Shown: positions 42,990 through 54,070, counted from the first letter of the stretch. The stretch is 64,000 bases of DNA from Vibrio sp. NTOU-M3 (GCF_040869035.1 NZ_CP162101.1:1364001-1428000), one strand, 5' to 3'. A program made the numbers and translations. The notes: generated by a model from the sequence alone, not told the origin.

Positions 42990-43307
42990 CTAGGGAAGCT
43001 CAGCATAAAACGCGGCAACATCTTTTAAATCTTGATCGCTGAGCTTTTGAAGTTGAGCTTTCACCATTTCAGCGAGAGGTCCTTTGCGTTGCCCCGTTTG
43101 ATAAGACTTCATTGATTGATATAAGTATTCGGCATTTTGACCATTAAGGTGGGGATAACCGCTGTTTTCTGGCGAGCCATCTTTTGTATGACAATAAACA
43201 CAGCTTGGTGCTTTACGCTCTCCAATTATTGGATCACCAAATTGCTGTGCTGCTGATGTAGAAAATGAAGCAATTAGAAAGACAAGTGATAGGGGGGCAT
43301 ATTTCAT
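42990..43307 (-). CDS. Periplasmic cytochrome c, class I
   Basis: A 105-residue protein with signal peptide (cleavage near TSAA) and one haem-binding site CVYCH near residue 37; the sixth ligand is probably the Met in PLAEMVK, followed by a C-terminal helix DLKDVAAFYAELP as in cytochrome c553/c5 types. It should carry electrons in the periplasm. It stands alone, with no oxidase or reductase gene next to it. Confidence 0.88.
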   Translation of the reverse strand: MKYAPLSLVFLIASFSTSAAQQFGDPIIGERKAPSCVYCHTKDGSPENSGYPHLNGQNAEYLYQSMKSYQTGQRKGPLAEMVKAQLQKLSDQDLKDVAAFYAELP

Positions 43308-43395
43308 ATCAGGATCTCAATAACCTATTGTATTTAGGTAAAATAAAGCTTCCCCTAAGGGGAAGCTCAATGTGGTGAGATCAACAAAATAGTAC

Positions 43396-44400
43396 TTATG
43401 TGTATTGCTTAAGTTTTTCGAGTAGGAAATCGACATCCGTTTCAGTGATGTCGTGATGCGTTACAAAGCGGATTGGATTCCCGGCAGACACAGTGATGCC
43501 TTCTTGCGAAAGTTGTTCGACAAGCGTATTAGCATCAACAGACTCCGCTAGTTTAGCGAAAACGATATTTGTTTGAACAAAGTCGGATTTCACTTCGAAT
43601 GCATCGAGTTTTTCGAGACCGTTGGCGAGACGTTTCGCGTTCGCATGGTCGATTTTTAGCTGTAGTACTTGCTCTGTTAATGCTAGTTTGCCAGCAGCGG
43701 CAAGAATTCCAGCCTGACGCATACCACCCCCAACCATTTTACGTAGTCGGCGTGCTTTGGCGATGTATTCCTTTGAACCAAGTAATAAAGAGCCAACAGG
43801 CGCGCATAATCCTTTCGAGAGACATACTGTCATCGAATCGAAGTATTGGGCGATTTCTTTGACATCGATATCAAGCGCGACTGCTGCGTTGTATACACGT
43901 GCGCCGTCAAGGTGTAATGATAGCTTGTGTTTATCTACAAACTCTCGGGCTTGTGCAAGATATGAGATCGGAAGTACTTTGCCGTTAATGGTGTTTTCCA
44001 AGCTTAAAAGCTTCGTACGTGCAAAATGGCTGTCATTGGGTTTAATCGCAGCAGCCACTTTACTGAGGTCCAAGGTACCATCTGGATTGTTCTCAATTGG
44101 TTGAGGTTGAATCGAACCTAACACTGCGGCACCACCTGCTTCATAACGATAATTGTGAGCTTGTTGACCACAGATGTATTCGTCGCCACGTTCACAATGC
44201 GCCATCAAACCAAGAAGGTTGGCTTGGGTTCCTGATGTTGTAAAAAGTGCAGCTTCAAAGCCATGTCGTTCAGCAGCCCAATGTTCCAGTTCATTGACCG
44301 TTGGGTCATCGCCATAAACATCATCTCCGACAATGGCATTGGCCATTGCTTCGCGCATTGCTGCCGTTGGTCGAGTTACCGTATCTGATCTAAAATCCAT
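43396..44400 (-). CDS. ltaE: Low-specificity L-threonine aldolase
   Basis: A 334-residue pyridoxal-phosphate enzyme that splits L-threonine and L-allo-threonine to glycine and acetaldehyde, close to the length of E. coli LtaE. It starts with the family signature MDFRSDTVTRPTAAMREAM, has the LHLDGARVYNAAV Asp that binds the cofactor ring, and the Schiff-base Lys in TVCLSKGLCAPVGS near residue 197. The upstream Nudix gene ends nine bases away on the same strand, so the two form an operon. Confidence 0.93.
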   Translation of the reverse strand: MDFRSDTVTRPTAAMREAMANAIVGDDVYGDDPTVNELEHWAAERHGFEAALFTTSGTQANLLGLMAHCERGDEYICGQQAHNYRYEAGGAAVLGSIQPQPIENNPDGTLDLSKVAAAIKPNDSHFARTKLLSLENTINGKVLPISYLAQAREFVDKHKLSLHLDGARVYNAAVALDIDVKEIAQYFDSMTVCLSKGLCAPVGSLLLGSKEYIAKARRLRKMVGGGMRQAGILAAAGKLALTEQVLQLKIDHANAKRLANGLEKLDAFEVKSDFVQTNIVFAKLAESVDANTLVEQLSQEGITVSAGNPIRFVTHHDITETDVDFLLEKLKQYT

Positions 44401-44409
44401 GCCACACTC

Positions 44410-44940
44410 CTAAATAAATCCACAAAGCTTTGCTTTACTCAAGCAAGCGATGGTCTTGGCGTCGGTAATTTCTCCCTGAATGATCTTATGTTCCAACTCA
44501 GGTAAAGAAAGGGTAATTACTTCAATAATTTCGTCTTCATCACATTCGTAACGATTGGTTTTGGATAGATTTTTTGCCACATAAAGGTATTGGATCTCAT
44601 CACAGAAACCAGCCATAGGTGTTACTTGTCCCATAGGGATAAATGTTTCAGCACTGTATCCTGTTTCTTCTTCAAGTTCACGTTTTGCGCAAGTAAGTGT
44701 GTCTTCTTTTGCTTCGATGGTTCCAGCAGGCAACTCCAACAACCACTTTTTTAAAGAAGGGCGAAATTGATTAATAAGAACAATTTGGTTGTCTTTAGTG
44801 ATTGGAAGAATCACCGTCGCACCTGGATGAATGATTGTTGTATGTTGAATAGTTTGATTTGTAGGTAGCGTAACGGTCTCTTCAACGAGCGAAATACGTT
44901 TCCAGCGATGTATGGTTGTGTTGTGTTTTTTATGATTCAT
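44410..44940 (-). CDS. Nudix hydrolase (ADP-ribose pyrophosphatase-like)
   Basis: A 176-residue cytoplasmic hydrolase. The Nudix box is complete: Gly of PAGTIEAKE through RELEEETGY (GX5EX7REUXEEXGU, about residues 90-112). The pattern before it (VLINQFRPSLKKWLLELPAG) is that of ADP-ribose/ADP-sugar pyrophosphatases. Promoter lies in the divergent region shared with ravA. It is immediately upstream of ltaE, perhaps cleaning up nucleotide by-products; the link is not explained by known pathways. Confidence 0.88.
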   Translation of the reverse strand: MNHKKHNTTIHRWKRISLVEETVTLPTNQTIQHTTIIHPGATVILPITKDNQIVLINQFRPSLKKWLLELPAGTIEAKEDTLTCAKRELEEETGYSAETFIPMGQVTPMAGFCDEIQYLYVAKNLSKTNRYECDEDEIIEVITLSLPELEHKIIQGEITDAKTIACLSKAKLCGFI

Positions 44941-45208
44941 CTGTCTTCTATAAGCGACACTTCTAAGCTTGCTTTACATTACCACTAACGAGAAGGATTG
45001 GCAGGCTCATCTTTGAGTATCAACTTGTATATTCTTCTTAGAACAGTGATTTAATTATCATTAATGCAAACAATGATTACATCATAAGTCACAGAAATTC
45101 GTTCTGCTATAAATATCCGTCTGATAAAAAATCCACTTGTAACAAAGTGATAACAAATGTATAAATTTATATATACATAGCATACGGCTAAGGTGAAAGG
45201 AACGAAGC

Positions 45209-46864
45209 ATGATCAGCCCTACTAGAGCATCACATTCTCAAAAAGCTTTGCTATCTGAGCGGATCAACAAGCTCGCTCAAGCTTTGTCTGATGGTGTTTA
45301 CGAACGTGAAGATACCATAAAGATGTGTTTGCTTGCTGCACTTGCGGGTGAAAGTGTCTTTTTACTTGGTCCTCCGGGAATCGCGAAAAGCCTAATAGCT
45401 AAACGGCTGATTCAAGCCTTTGATAGCTCTTCTTATTTCGAATATCTGATGACACGATTCTCCACACCTGAGGAAGTGTTTGGTCCGTTAAGTATTCAAG
45501 AGTTGAAAGATAACGGCCGTTACGTACGGCTAACAGAGGGTTACCTTCCAACTGCTCAAGTCGTATTTCTTGATGAGATTTGGAAGGCTGGTCCCGCCAT
45601 TCTGAATACGCTACTGACTGTTGTGAACGAAAAGACCTTCAAAAATGGTAATGAAATTGAGCGTGTGCCAATGCGCTTGTTGGTTTCAGCTTCAAATGAA
45701 TTGCCTGACGAAGACAGTGGCTTAGAAGCATTGTATGACCGGATGTTAGTCCGAGTATTCGTAAACCGCATCCAAAATAAACAAAACTTCAAATCTATGT
45801 TAACGGTTGGCACTTCTCAAGAGGCGAAAGTTCCTGAAGGTCTAGCCATTACTGATGCAGAATACCATCAATGGCAAAGTGAACTTGAACAATTAGAGCT
45901 TTCTGATGATGTGTTTGAAAAGCTCTACGAGTTAAAAAATATGTTAGAGCAAGCCGCAGAGACAAATACGCTATCAGACGGTGATTTATACATTTCGGAT
46001 AGACGCTGGAAGAAAGCGGTCAAACTACTTAAGGCGAGTGCGTATTTTAATGGCCGAGACGCGATTAATCCTTTGGACTTGCTGCTACTACAGGACTGCT
46101 TATGGAACAGCCCTGAATCACGTGACGTTGTGCGCAGTGTTATTCATCATTTTGCGCTCAACCATGCATTCAACCAACAAGGTGTTGAACAGCAAGTGAA
46201 CTATTGCCGCGAGGAGCTGGAAGATGTTCAGCAAGCTCTAGAGTCGCAGTTTGGCATTGAGTTATCCAGTGAATCAACGACCGGCCTATTGAAAAAGCAG
46301 GTTAACCACTACGATATTTCTGGGGCGAAAAGCTACAAAGTGGGCAGTGCATTTGATTTGGTTAAACTTGTGTTGTTGCAAAGCAATATGTCGGTATCTG
46401 AATCAGAAAAAGGCGATAGCCGTTGGGTTTACGTTCCTAAGAATGAACTTGAGCGTGTGATAAAAGATGGACATGGTGATGTTTATGGTTACGTTAACCA
46501 AAACACCAACATGTGCCGGTTACGCTTCGATGTTGATGCTGCCAATAATCTAGTCATTAAGGATATTGCGAACCGAGCTGTACTTGTGGCGTTGGTGACA
46601 AATAAAGGGCTAGATGACGCTTTATACCAAAGCTGGGTAGACAAATCTCAATCTGCATTAGAGCAACTTGAACAAGCAGAACATGCTTTAAGAAAAGCGC
46701 GATCTGACTTCCATGGTGCACTGCCTCATGCATTCGTCGACCAAGATATCCCACGGACGATGGAAGCAAGCCTACAAAACCTTTCTCAATTAATCGAATC
46801 TACTAAAACCGAGTGTGAACGTACGGTTTTTCGTTTTAAAAACCTAAATCAATTTTTCTCTTAA
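45209..46864 (+). CDS. ravA: RavA, MoxR-type AAA+ ATPase
   Basis: A 551-residue cytoplasmic ATPase. The AAA+ module in the first 300 residues has Walker A LLGPPGIAKSLIAKRL (about residue 52), Walker B VVFLDEIWKAG (about 115), and a sensor-1-like LLVSASNELPDEDSGLEALYDRM. The C-terminal part carries the RavA LARA-type and helical regions. In E. coli RavA forms a hexamer, binds the lysine decarboxylase CadA, and works with ViaA on respiratory complexes and aminoglycoside uptake. The viaA gene starts ten bases after the stop, giving the usual operon. Promoter is divergent to the Nudix gene. Confidence 0.92.
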   Translation: MISPTRASHSQKALLSERINKLAQALSDGVYEREDTIKMCLLAALAGESVFLLGPPGIAKSLIAKRLIQAFDSSSYFEYLMTRFSTPEEVFGPLSIQELKDNGRYVRLTEGYLPTAQVVFLDEIWKAGPAILNTLLTVVNEKTFKNGNEIERVPMRLLVSASNELPDEDSGLEALYDRMLVRVFVNRIQNKQNFKSMLTVGTSQEAKVPEGLAITDAEYHQWQSELEQLELSDDVFEKLYELKNMLEQAAETNTLSDGDLYISDRRWKKAVKLLKASAYFNGRDAINPLDLLLLQDCLWNSPESRDVVRSVIHHFALNHAFNQQGVEQQVNYCREELEDVQQALESQFGIELSSESTTGLLKKQVNHYDISGAKSYKVGSAFDLVKLVLLQSNMSVSESEKGDSRWVYVPKNELERVIKDGHGDVYGYVNQNTNMCRLRFDVDAANNLVIKDIANRAVLVALVTNKGLDDALYQSWVDKSQSALEQLEQAEHALRKARSDFHGALPHAFVDQDIPRTMEASLQNLSQLIESTKTECERTVFRFKNLNQFFS

Positions 46865-46874
46865 GGAGGCGGGC

Positions 46875-48320
46875 ATGCTCGGTGCAGATGGTTTAAACCT
46901 TGCTTTGATGATCGCGGATTCAGGCATTATTGACTCCGCAGTTAACGACTTAATGGCTCGTTCTCAAGTCATGGTTATGGCTGAAAATAAAGGGGTAAAA
47001 AGCTCGGTTAAAAACCATCTACTGAAGTGGCGTGGTAGCGTAAAAAAGAGAATCACTAAAGTCTGCGAAACTGAGCGCTTCCAACAAGAGCTCGCACTGT
47101 ATCAAGAAGTTATTCACTGGGATGAAGAACGTTTTTTTAATGATATTCATGAAGTCATCAAAAAACTGGAGTGGCATTCTGCGTTCTATCTTCAAGCTCG
47201 TCGCTTGATAGAGAAAAACAAAGGGGTACATAACCCGATGTTCCCGCATTACTTTTGTGATGAATGGTACAAGAGTCTTTCTGATGCAATATTACAAGCA
47301 CAGGTTTCTGAACTAGAGACAAACAAGGAGAAAGTACTTAAAGACCTTTATCAACGAATGGAAACCATGAAGAACATGGACAAGGTCGCGGAAGAAGGGG
47401 ATATCGGTAGTGTGGGGCGCTTGTGGGATATGGCTTCCGCTAAGCTGAGTAAAACGGATTTAACCGTTATGAAGCGTCATGCCGAATTTTTGAAAAAGAA
47501 TAAAGGCCTGCAAGATATCGCTGAAAAACTAGGACGAATGGCCGGACACGTTGATGATCCTGAGCTAAACAAAGCGCCGGTAGAAGAATTACAGATGGTC
47601 GAAGAGAAATCGGACGAAGCTACTGACGACATCGTGGGTATTCATCAAAGTGACGATTTAAACAAACTTCTTCCAAATGAAACCATGTTTCTTGCTTATC
47701 CGGAACTAGAAGTTGTTTTCTACAAAAACCTCGCTGACAAGCGGCTAATGAACTATCGAATGCAGGGTAAGTCTCGCACTTTGCGTAAAGTCAAAGCACA
47801 GAAACCTGACAACAAGCAAATTGACGTCGAAAAAGGGCCATTTATCGTTTGTGTTGATGCGTCAGGCTCTATGAGTGGATTCCCAGAACAGTGCGCCAAA
47901 GCAATGGCCTATGCCTTAATGCAAATCGCGCTAGCAGAGGATAGAGAATGTTTTGTTATTCTATTTTCAACTGAGCAAATTACGTATGAATTAACTAGGC
48001 AAGATGGTTTACGAGAAGCCAGTGACTTCCTGTCATACAGTTTTCACGGTGGCACTGATTTAGAACCCGTTTTGGGCAAATGTGTTGACTTGATGTTGGG
48101 TGATAAATATAAAAACGCAGATATGGTGGTAATTTCTGACTTTATTGCGCCAAAACAATCTGAAGCGTTACACGCGCGGGTGATGGCATTAAAAGAGAAA
48201 AAGAATCGCTTTCACGCTATCAGCTTATCTAAATACGGAAATCCTGAATTGATGAGTATGTTCGATCATTGTTGGGCATATCATCCAAATCTTGTTGGTC
48301 GCTTAATGAAAAAATGGTGA
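46875..48320 (+). CDS. viaA: ViaA, VWA-domain partner of RavA
   Basis: A 481-residue protein whose last 190 residues form a von Willebrand factor A domain with the MIDAS site DASGSM (in FIVCVDASGSMSGFP, about residue 325), the following Thr in HGGTDLEP and the Asp in MVVISDFIAP. The first 300 residues are helical and contact RavA. AAGGAGG lies just before the ATG. The pairing with ravA is the diagnostic context. It is shown in E. coli to associate with membrane respiratory enzymes. Confidence 0.92.
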   Translation: MLGADGLNLALMIADSGIIDSAVNDLMARSQVMVMAENKGVKSSVKNHLLKWRGSVKKRITKVCETERFQQELALYQEVIHWDEERFFNDIHEVIKKLEWHSAFYLQARRLIEKNKGVHNPMFPHYFCDEWYKSLSDAILQAQVSELETNKEKVLKDLYQRMETMKNMDKVAEEGDIGSVGRLWDMASAKLSKTDLTVMKRHAEFLKKNKGLQDIAEKLGRMAGHVDDPELNKAPVEELQMVEEKSDEATDDIVGIHQSDDLNKLLPNETMFLAYPELEVVFYKNLADKRLMNYRMQGKSRTLRKVKAQKPDNKQIDVEKGPFIVCVDASGSMSGFPEQCAKAMAYALMQIALAEDRECFVILFSTEQITYELTRQDGLREASDFLSYSFHGGTDLEPVLGKCVDLMLGDKYKNADMVVISDFIAPKQSEALHARVMALKEKKNRFHAISLSKYGNPELMSMFDHCWAYHPNLVGRLMKKW

Positions 48321-48373
48321 CCGTATTGAGGCATAACTTTGGTATGCCTCAATACGTCATGTTAGCCTAGTTT

Positions 48374-50371
48374 TTATGCCAATTTAAAGGTTTGAAGTTG
48401 GTTCTGCACATGCTTAGCTTCTGTGCGGTAGTTATGGACGACATTATTCAAGTTGTTGGCAAGTTCCCCTGTGTTCTGAGCAATTTCAGCTAAGACATCA
48501 ATATCTTTATCCACGGCTTCACTAGCTTTAGATTGTTCAATTGTTGCATTAGCAATGCTGGTTATGTGCGCGTTAACAAGCTCAATTATGGATTCTAACT
48601 CACCGACACTCTCAGCTACCTGTGAGACCGACGAGTGAGTTGAATCGGTTGCGGTGCGGCTTTTATTCATATTTTCTACTGCGGTTTGAGTATTGCTGGT
48701 CATGTTTTGCAAAAGTTGACCAATGGACTCTGTCGCTTCTTTACTTCGTTGGGCTAAATCTCTTACTTCTGAAGAGACGACTGCAAAACCACGCCCATGT
48801 TCACCGGCTCGGGCAGCCTCAATGGCGGCATTGAGAGCGAGCAAGTTTGTCTGCTCAGAGATGCCATTTATCGTATCTACGATCTTGCTTACGCTACTCG
48901 CATCTTCCTCTAGCTGCTGCATGCAACTTTGAGTTTGTTCGATCTGATCAACTAGCGCTTCAACTACATGGAAAGACTCTTTGCTTTGTGCTTGGCAGGC
49001 CAGAACTTTTTCAGTCATTTGTTTGGTTTCTTCAAGCGACCGTTCGGATGATGTTGCTATATCATGACTCGACTGTGCAAGCTCGGTCATTGCAGTCGCG
49101 ATGTTATCGCACTTGGCTGTGGTGGACTGGCTGCTTTCGCCTAAATTCGTCGCATTTTGAACGATCTGCTCCAGTCTGTCAGAGCTGTGGTCATTGGCGC
49201 GTGTTATGTCGGACAGTAATTTTTTCAGATTTTGAGTTAGACCGTTGACGCTTTTTGAAATTAGAGAAACTTCATCTTTGCCATGGTTCTCAAGAGAAAT
49301 ACTGAGATCTCGTTGGTTCGACATAGTCGCGAGGTTCTCGGTTAGTAGCCCAACGCGCAGTTTAAGGTTCTTAACACATACATAAAGAGAACCAACTAAG
49401 ATAAGGGCAAGTAATGTGGTTGTTGTGAATAACATAGTTTGCATGAAAATAGCGTTATTCGCTTGGTTAGAAGCAAGAGCTGTCATCTCTTTCTGTATTT
49501 CATTCCGAACATTATTTAAGGATTTAATTCGCTCTGTTGCCATACCAAACCACTGAGAAGATTCGGGGCCAACAAGGGAGGATAATGTTGCTTTTTGAGA
49601 GAGGTAGGAATTTTGTATCTCAACCACTTTCTGCCATGTATCACTTTTAATCGCACGATTTAACATCACTGCATATTGGTTGGGCAGGGTAATGAATGCC
49701 ATTCTTTGACCATACTCACCCGATTTTATGTACCCTTCGATTGAGGTGTATTGGCCTAGAGTTGAACTTTGACGCGCGAATGCACCGTTCAATGCACCGC
49801 GTACCTGACCGGCACGTTCTTTCATCGTGATAACTGAAACGAGTCCACTACCGAGTGAAGAAACTTGTGGGTTATTGAGCAAAGAACTTAAGGTAGTGGC
49901 ATTATCTATGGCCAGTTGATTTAAATTGGAATAATACGCGAAAGGAGAGAGGTTAGGCCTAAGCGTATCGACCTCATTTCGGACTTTAGTGAGCTCGTTT
50001 AGTTGTGCGGTTACGTCCTTTCGTAAAGCATGGACAAATTGATTTTCAAGATAGACTGGTTGGAAATCAAGGAATGCATTTACATGCGTATTAACCGTAG
50101 AACGATGGTTCTGCAATTTTTCGACTTGCTTACTATTCCCTTTACTTCCAAGCACTCCCGCTGTTAATCCACGCTCAACCGCTAAGTTGTGTGCGAGATT
50201 GTCATACAGCAAGATAAGCTGAACGCTTTCTTTATCTTTCTCTGCATGGACTACTGCGTTCTTTTGATTCGAAACTAGTTCAATAGCCATCGAGATTGAA
50301 ATAAGAATTGGAATTCCAGCTAACACAGAGACCACTACGTAGAGTGGGAAATATTGTAATACCTTTTTCAT
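48374..50371 (-). CDS. Chemoreceptor with NIT (nitrate/nitrite) sensor
   Basis: A 665-residue transmembrane methyl-accepting protein. Helix 1 is at about residues 10-32; a periplasmic all-helical NIT-type domain spans about 45-310, with the family's Arg-rich spots [10 protein letters not shown] and [18 protein letters not shown]; helix 2 is at about 310-332; HAMP follows; the signalling tip reads [33 protein letters not shown] domains sense nitrate or nitrite. It is a single gene. A role in nitrate taxis is inference from the domain. Confidence 0.88.
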   Translation of the reverse strand: MKKVLQYFPLYVVVSVLAGIPILISISMAIELVSNQKNAVVHAEKDKESVQLILLYDNLAHNLAVERGLTAGVLGSKGNSKQVEKLQNHRSTVNTHVNAFLDFQPVYLENQFVHALRKDVTAQLNELTKVRNEVDTLRPNLSPFAYYSNLNQLAIDNATTLSSLLNNPQVSSLGSGLVSVITMKERAGQVRGALNGAFARQSSTLGQYTSIEGYIKSGEYGQRMAFITLPNQYAVMLNRAIKSDTWQKVVEIQNSYLSQKATLSSLVGPESSQWFGMATERIKSLNNVRNEIQKEMTALASNQANNAIFMQTMLFTTTTLLALILVGSLYVCVKNLKLRVGLLTENLATMSNQRDLSISLENHGKDEVSLISKSVNGLTQNLKKLLSDITRANDHSSDRLEQIVQNATNLGESSQSTTAKCDNIATAMTELAQSSHDIATSSERSLEETKQMTEKVLACQAQSKESFHVVEALVDQIEQTQSCMQQLEEDASSVSKIVDTINGISEQTNLLALNAAIEAARAGEHGRGFAVVSSEVRDLAQRSKEATESIGQLLQNMTSNTQTAVENMNKSRTATDSTHSSVSQVAESVGELESIIELVNAHITSIANATIEQSKASEAVDKDIDVLAEIAQNTGELANNLNNVVHNYRTEAKHVQNQLQTFKLA

Positions 50372-50561
50372 CGGGTCACCTAAAGCATTATTGTTATATG
50401 GCAGTATTAGAATAGTTAATTTTATGAAATTAATGGTTAAGCAATTCGTGTTATATGATTGTACTCACAAAGAAAATTCACTCTCATTTTCGTATCGTAA
50501 TTAACCATTTAAGTCGATTTTGTGCTAAACCTAAGTTGTGGATGCTAAGGAGTGTCAGAGC

Positions 50562-52112
50562 ATGGAGCTTTTCGCTGATAAACGACAACCTAATAACGCT
50601 AGGCTGGATGAGAGTTCGAGTAAGCCAGAGGAATTAACTACGCCTTGGCGCGTATTGTTGGTGGATGATGATGAACAAATGCATCTGGTAACTCGACTAG
50701 CGTTAAGCGGATTTAAGTTCCAGGGGCGTGGTCTTGAATTGATCTCTGCATTGTCTGCATCAGAAGCAAAATCCATCCTTGATAAGGAGCATGGTATCGC
50801 GTTGGCACTGGTTGATGTTGTGATGGAAACAGAACATGCTGGCCTAGACTTAGTAAAATATGTCAGGGAGCAGACGAAAGATCACAAGATTCGACTCGTT
50901 TTGAGAACCGGACAAGCCGGGCAAGCGCCAGAAGATCTCGTCATACAAGAGTATGATATTGATGATTACAAAGAGAAAACTGAGCTTACGACCCAAAAGT
51001 TAAAAACGCTCTTATATTCAATGCTCCGTTCTTACCGTGACCTCTGTTTAATTGAAGAACAAAAAGAAGGTCTTTCTCGCGTTATTAAAGCATCTGCAAA
51101 TGTTCAAAATACTACCACCTTAAAAACTTATGCTTCATCAGTCCTCAGTCAGCTAACCTCTCTCCTCAATTTAGATGCATCGGCATTTTATTGCTTAGCT
51201 CAACCATCACCCGATGGTGAGCAGTGCAGGGCATTAACATTAGCTGCAACAGGTGGTTATGTTGATTTTTCAAATAAGTGCGACTTTGATTTATTGCCTG
51301 AAGTGGTAGCAAATCGGTGCAAGCAAGTACTTGACTCTAAGAAGTCTCAACACTTTGGTGATGCATTTGTTCTGCTATTAAGTGATGAGCACGATATCGA
51401 TAATTTGCTTTACGTGAATCTCAAGCGAGAGTTAAGTGAATTAGACAGAAAGCTATTGGAAATCTATATGCAAAATATTGGCCTAACATTTGAAAACCTA
51501 AATCTGATGTTAGATCTAAGGGAAACCTCGAAAGAACTTGTTTATAACTTGGCAAATGCCGTTGAAGCACGAAGTAGGGAAACGGGTGCTCACGTTCAAC
51601 GTGTTTCACTTATCTCAGAACGTCTTGCTGAGTTATATGGCCTCAATGATACTCAAGTTAACCATATTAAAAATGCAGCTCCTCTCCATGATGTCGGAAA
51701 GGTCGCAATTCCCGATAGCATTCTTCACAAACCCGGCAAACTTGATGCGGATGAGTGGGAGATCATGAAGAAACATGTCGAGTATGGTGTCGATATTCTC
51801 AGTAAATCCAAGCGCAAGCTTATCGATTATGCAAAAGAAATTGCAGCAACCCATCATGAAAAATGGGATGGCTCTGGCTATCCAGCAGGTTTGAAAGGTG
51901 AAGCGATTCCGATCAGTGGACGTATTGCCGCTGTAGCTGACGTATTTGATGCTTTAGGGGCCAAACGCTCCTATAAGGAACCCTGGCCTGATGATGAAAT
52001 TATGCAAGAACTTGTAGCGCAAAAGGGCAAGCATTTTGATCCGGATTTGGTTGATCTGATGGTGGATTATTGGGATGACTTTATCCGCATACGTGACAGT
52101 TTGCCCGATTAA
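50562..52112 (+). CDS. Response regulator with DUF3369 and HD-GYP domains
   Basis: A 516-residue cytoplasmic c-di-GMP phosphodiesterase. A receiver domain (about 35-160) has the acid triad VDDDEQ, phospho-Asp in LALVDVVMETEHAG, and Lys in DYKEKTEL; a DUF3369 middle domain follows (about 160-330); the HD-GYP domain runs from VEARSRETGAHVQRV through PLHDVGKVAIPDSIL (HD pair) to GSGYPAGLKGEAIP (GYP). All metal ligands seem present. ATG 50562 is nine bases after AAGGAG. It ends 12 bases from a convergent histidine kinase, and matches the layout of the Vibrio cholerae VC1348/VC1349 pair. Confidence 0.9.
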   Translation: MELFADKRQPNNARLDESSSKPEELTTPWRVLLVDDDEQMHLVTRLALSGFKFQGRGLELISALSASEAKSILDKEHGIALALVDVVMETEHAGLDLVKYVREQTKDHKIRLVLRTGQAGQAPEDLVIQEYDIDDYKEKTELTTQKLKTLLYSMLRSYRDLCLIEEQKEGLSRVIKASANVQNTTTLKTYASSVLSQLTSLLNLDASAFYCLAQPSPDGEQCRALTLAATGGYVDFSNKCDFDLLPEVVANRCKQVLDSKKSQHFGDAFVLLLSDEHDIDNLLYVNLKRELSELDRKLLEIYMQNIGLTFENLNLMLDLRETSKELVYNLANAVEARSRETGAHVQRVSLISERLAELYGLNDTQVNHIKNAAPLHDVGKVAIPDSILHKPGKLDADEWEIMKKHVEYGVDILSKSKRKLIDYAKEIAATHHEKWDGSGYPAGLKGEAIPISGRIAAVADVFDALGAKRSYKEPWPDDEIMQELVAQKGKHFDPDLVDLMVDYWDDFIRIRDSLPD

Positions 52113-52123
52113 TTAATCGACCC

Positions 52124-54070
52124 TTAACTCACTTTGCTATTGATCTCAGAAGGCAAAACAACGGGTAAGGTAATAGTGTAGTGGACCCCTCTATCTGGTT
52201 CTGAATGGAAACTAAGTGTCCCCTTTAATTTCTGATTCACTAAATTGAACACCAAATTCAATCCAAGCCCCGATCCCCCCTTACCACGTTTACTCGTGAA
52301 AAACGGTTCAAATATCTTGTGGTGGAGCTCTTTGGCTACGCCGACACCGTTGTCATGATATTCCAAATCGATGCTGGAGTTATCGTTTAAATGAAACTTG
52401 ATAAGGATCTCTGGTGTCGCTGTTTGCTCGAAAGCATGGTTAACACTGTTCATAATTAAGTTGGATACGACCTGAGTTAACACACCGGGTAGGCTATTCA
52501 TCATTATGCTTTCATCTCCTTCAACTTGGGGGATTACAGGCACTTTTCTAGTTTCAGGATGTAAACTGGCGATTAAGGCTTCAAGTACTTGTTTTACCTG
52601 AAACTGACTTCGGCTTTCGGATACTTGATCAACGGCTGTTTGTTTAAAATCTCGGATTAGTCGTGATGCACGATTTAAGTTTTGTTCCAACATAGATGAA
52701 CTTGCAGTGATTTGTTGCATGAGCGAGGCAAACTGATCCGTCGTTAGGGATTGAGATTCAAATGCGCCTTTGAGGGTTTTTGTTGTATCTTGGATGACAG
52801 AAGCTGCGGTAACAGAAATTCCCAAAGGAGTATTCACTTCATGAGCTACACCAGCGACAAGCCCGCCAAGTGCAGCAAGCTTTTCCGATTCAATCAGCTT
52901 TTCTTGGGTACTTTCTAGCTCCTTCATGTTGTTTCTTAGATCAATCGTTCTTTCCGCTACAGTGTGTTCAAGATTTTGATTAAGTGCTTGAAGATCGAGT
53001 TGCGTGAGTTTTAAATCGGTAATATTTATCGCTGAACCGCGAAAACCCACAAATTTATCATCAACATACCGAGCTTGGGCTTGAAACATGAGATATTGCG
53101 TCACCTCGTGGAGAGTAATCGACGTTTCAATTGTATTAAAATCATTTCTTCGAGCGACCGCTTTTACCAAATTCGTGGCGTGTGCGAGTTGAGGGATATC
53201 ACTGAATAAAGGTTTGTCTAAAGCACTAAGTCCAAGCGCTTCGTACATGGAGTCTGAACAGTAAATGAGGTTGCCATATTCATTGGTTTCCCAAAGCCAA
53301 TCAGAAGAAACATGAGCAAAATCCTGTAATCGTTCCTTTTCCTGTTTAATGTTTCGATAGAGGGTTGTTAGGTTGCTGGTTAGCCGGTTTGTTTCTTCAC
53401 CCAACCAATCAAGCTCATCGACATTCTCTTTCATCCAGCCACCACGCATTAATTTTAATTGCTCTGGCGGATGCCTAGGACTGTACTCCCTAAGATAATG
53501 ACTGATTTTGAATAGACGACGATTAATACTTTGATGAAAAACTAAGAGTATTACAGTGCAAACTAACAGGGTTTTGATGGCGTTAAGTAACAGCGTCACA
53601 ATGAATTGCTTGATAAGGTAGTTGTAGATCTCTTGTGCATTTGACTCAACGTAAATGTGTCCAATGGATTCAACTGTACCCAATTGCTTGTTGTGATAGT
53701 TCAATGGATAAGTATCCGCTACGATATCACCTGCAGTTTTTTGGCCAGCATTAAAAGAGTACGTGCCTGAAGTAATTTCCAGATAATCGATTTTAGGTAG
53801 ATTGACCAAACCTTCTAATCGCTGTTGTAAAACAACGAGGTCGAAATTCCAAATAGACGTCGCGAGCAGATCAGCATGTACGGTTTGAACTTCAATATGT
53901 CGCTGTTCGACAACATTAAACTGATCTTTATAGTCCCAATATAGTTGAAGCAGAGTGGTCAGTAACGTGATGACCCCGCTTAACAAAATTAGGATCAATA
54001 TAATCCGTCTGCCAAGCCTACTCGAAAATGGGTTTGTAATACCTTGCTCAAACCTCTGGGCTCTACTCAT
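52124..54070 (-). CDS. Membrane sensor histidine kinase with PAS domain
   Basis: A 648-residue kinase. Helix 1 (about 22-44) and helix 2 (about 155-178) bracket a periplasmic domain; a PAS domain follows (about 250-360, SDWLWETNEYGNLIYCSDSM); a coiled coil leads to the HisKA box LGGLVAGVAHEVNTPLGIS (His near residue 411) and an ATPase domain with N box NLIMNSVNHA, DNGVGV, and KGGSGLGL. The His is the likely phosphodonor to the HD-GYP regulator encoded next to it. The divergent neighbour is a periplasmic binding protein that may carry the signal to the sensor domain. Confidence 0.9.
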   Translation of the reverse strand: MSRAQRFEQGITNPFSSRLGRRIILILILLSGVITLLTTLLQLYWDYKDQFNVVEQRHIEVQTVHADLLATSIWNFDLVVLQQRLEGLVNLPKIDYLEITSGTYSFNAGQKTAGDIVADTYPLNYHNKQLGTVESIGHIYVESNAQEIYNYLIKQFIVTLLLNAIKTLLVCTVILLVFHQSINRRLFKISHYLREYSPRHPPEQLKLMRGGWMKENVDELDWLGEETNRLTSNLTTLYRNIKQEKERLQDFAHVSSDWLWETNEYGNLIYCSDSMYEALGLSALDKPLFSDIPQLAHATNLVKAVARRNDFNTIETSITLHEVTQYLMFQAQARYVDDKFVGFRGSAINITDLKLTQLDLQALNQNLEHTVAERTIDLRNNMKELESTQEKLIESEKLAALGGLVAGVAHEVNTPLGISVTAASVIQDTTKTLKGAFESQSLTTDQFASLMQQITASSSMLEQNLNRASRLIRDFKQTAVDQVSESRSQFQVKQVLEALIASLHPETRKVPVIPQVEGDESIMMNSLPGVLTQVVSNLIMNSVNHAFEQTATPEILIKFHLNDNSSIDLEYHDNGVGVAKELHHKIFEPFFTSKRGKGGSGLGLNLVFNLVNQKLKGTLSFHSEPDRGVHYTITLPVVLPSEINSKVS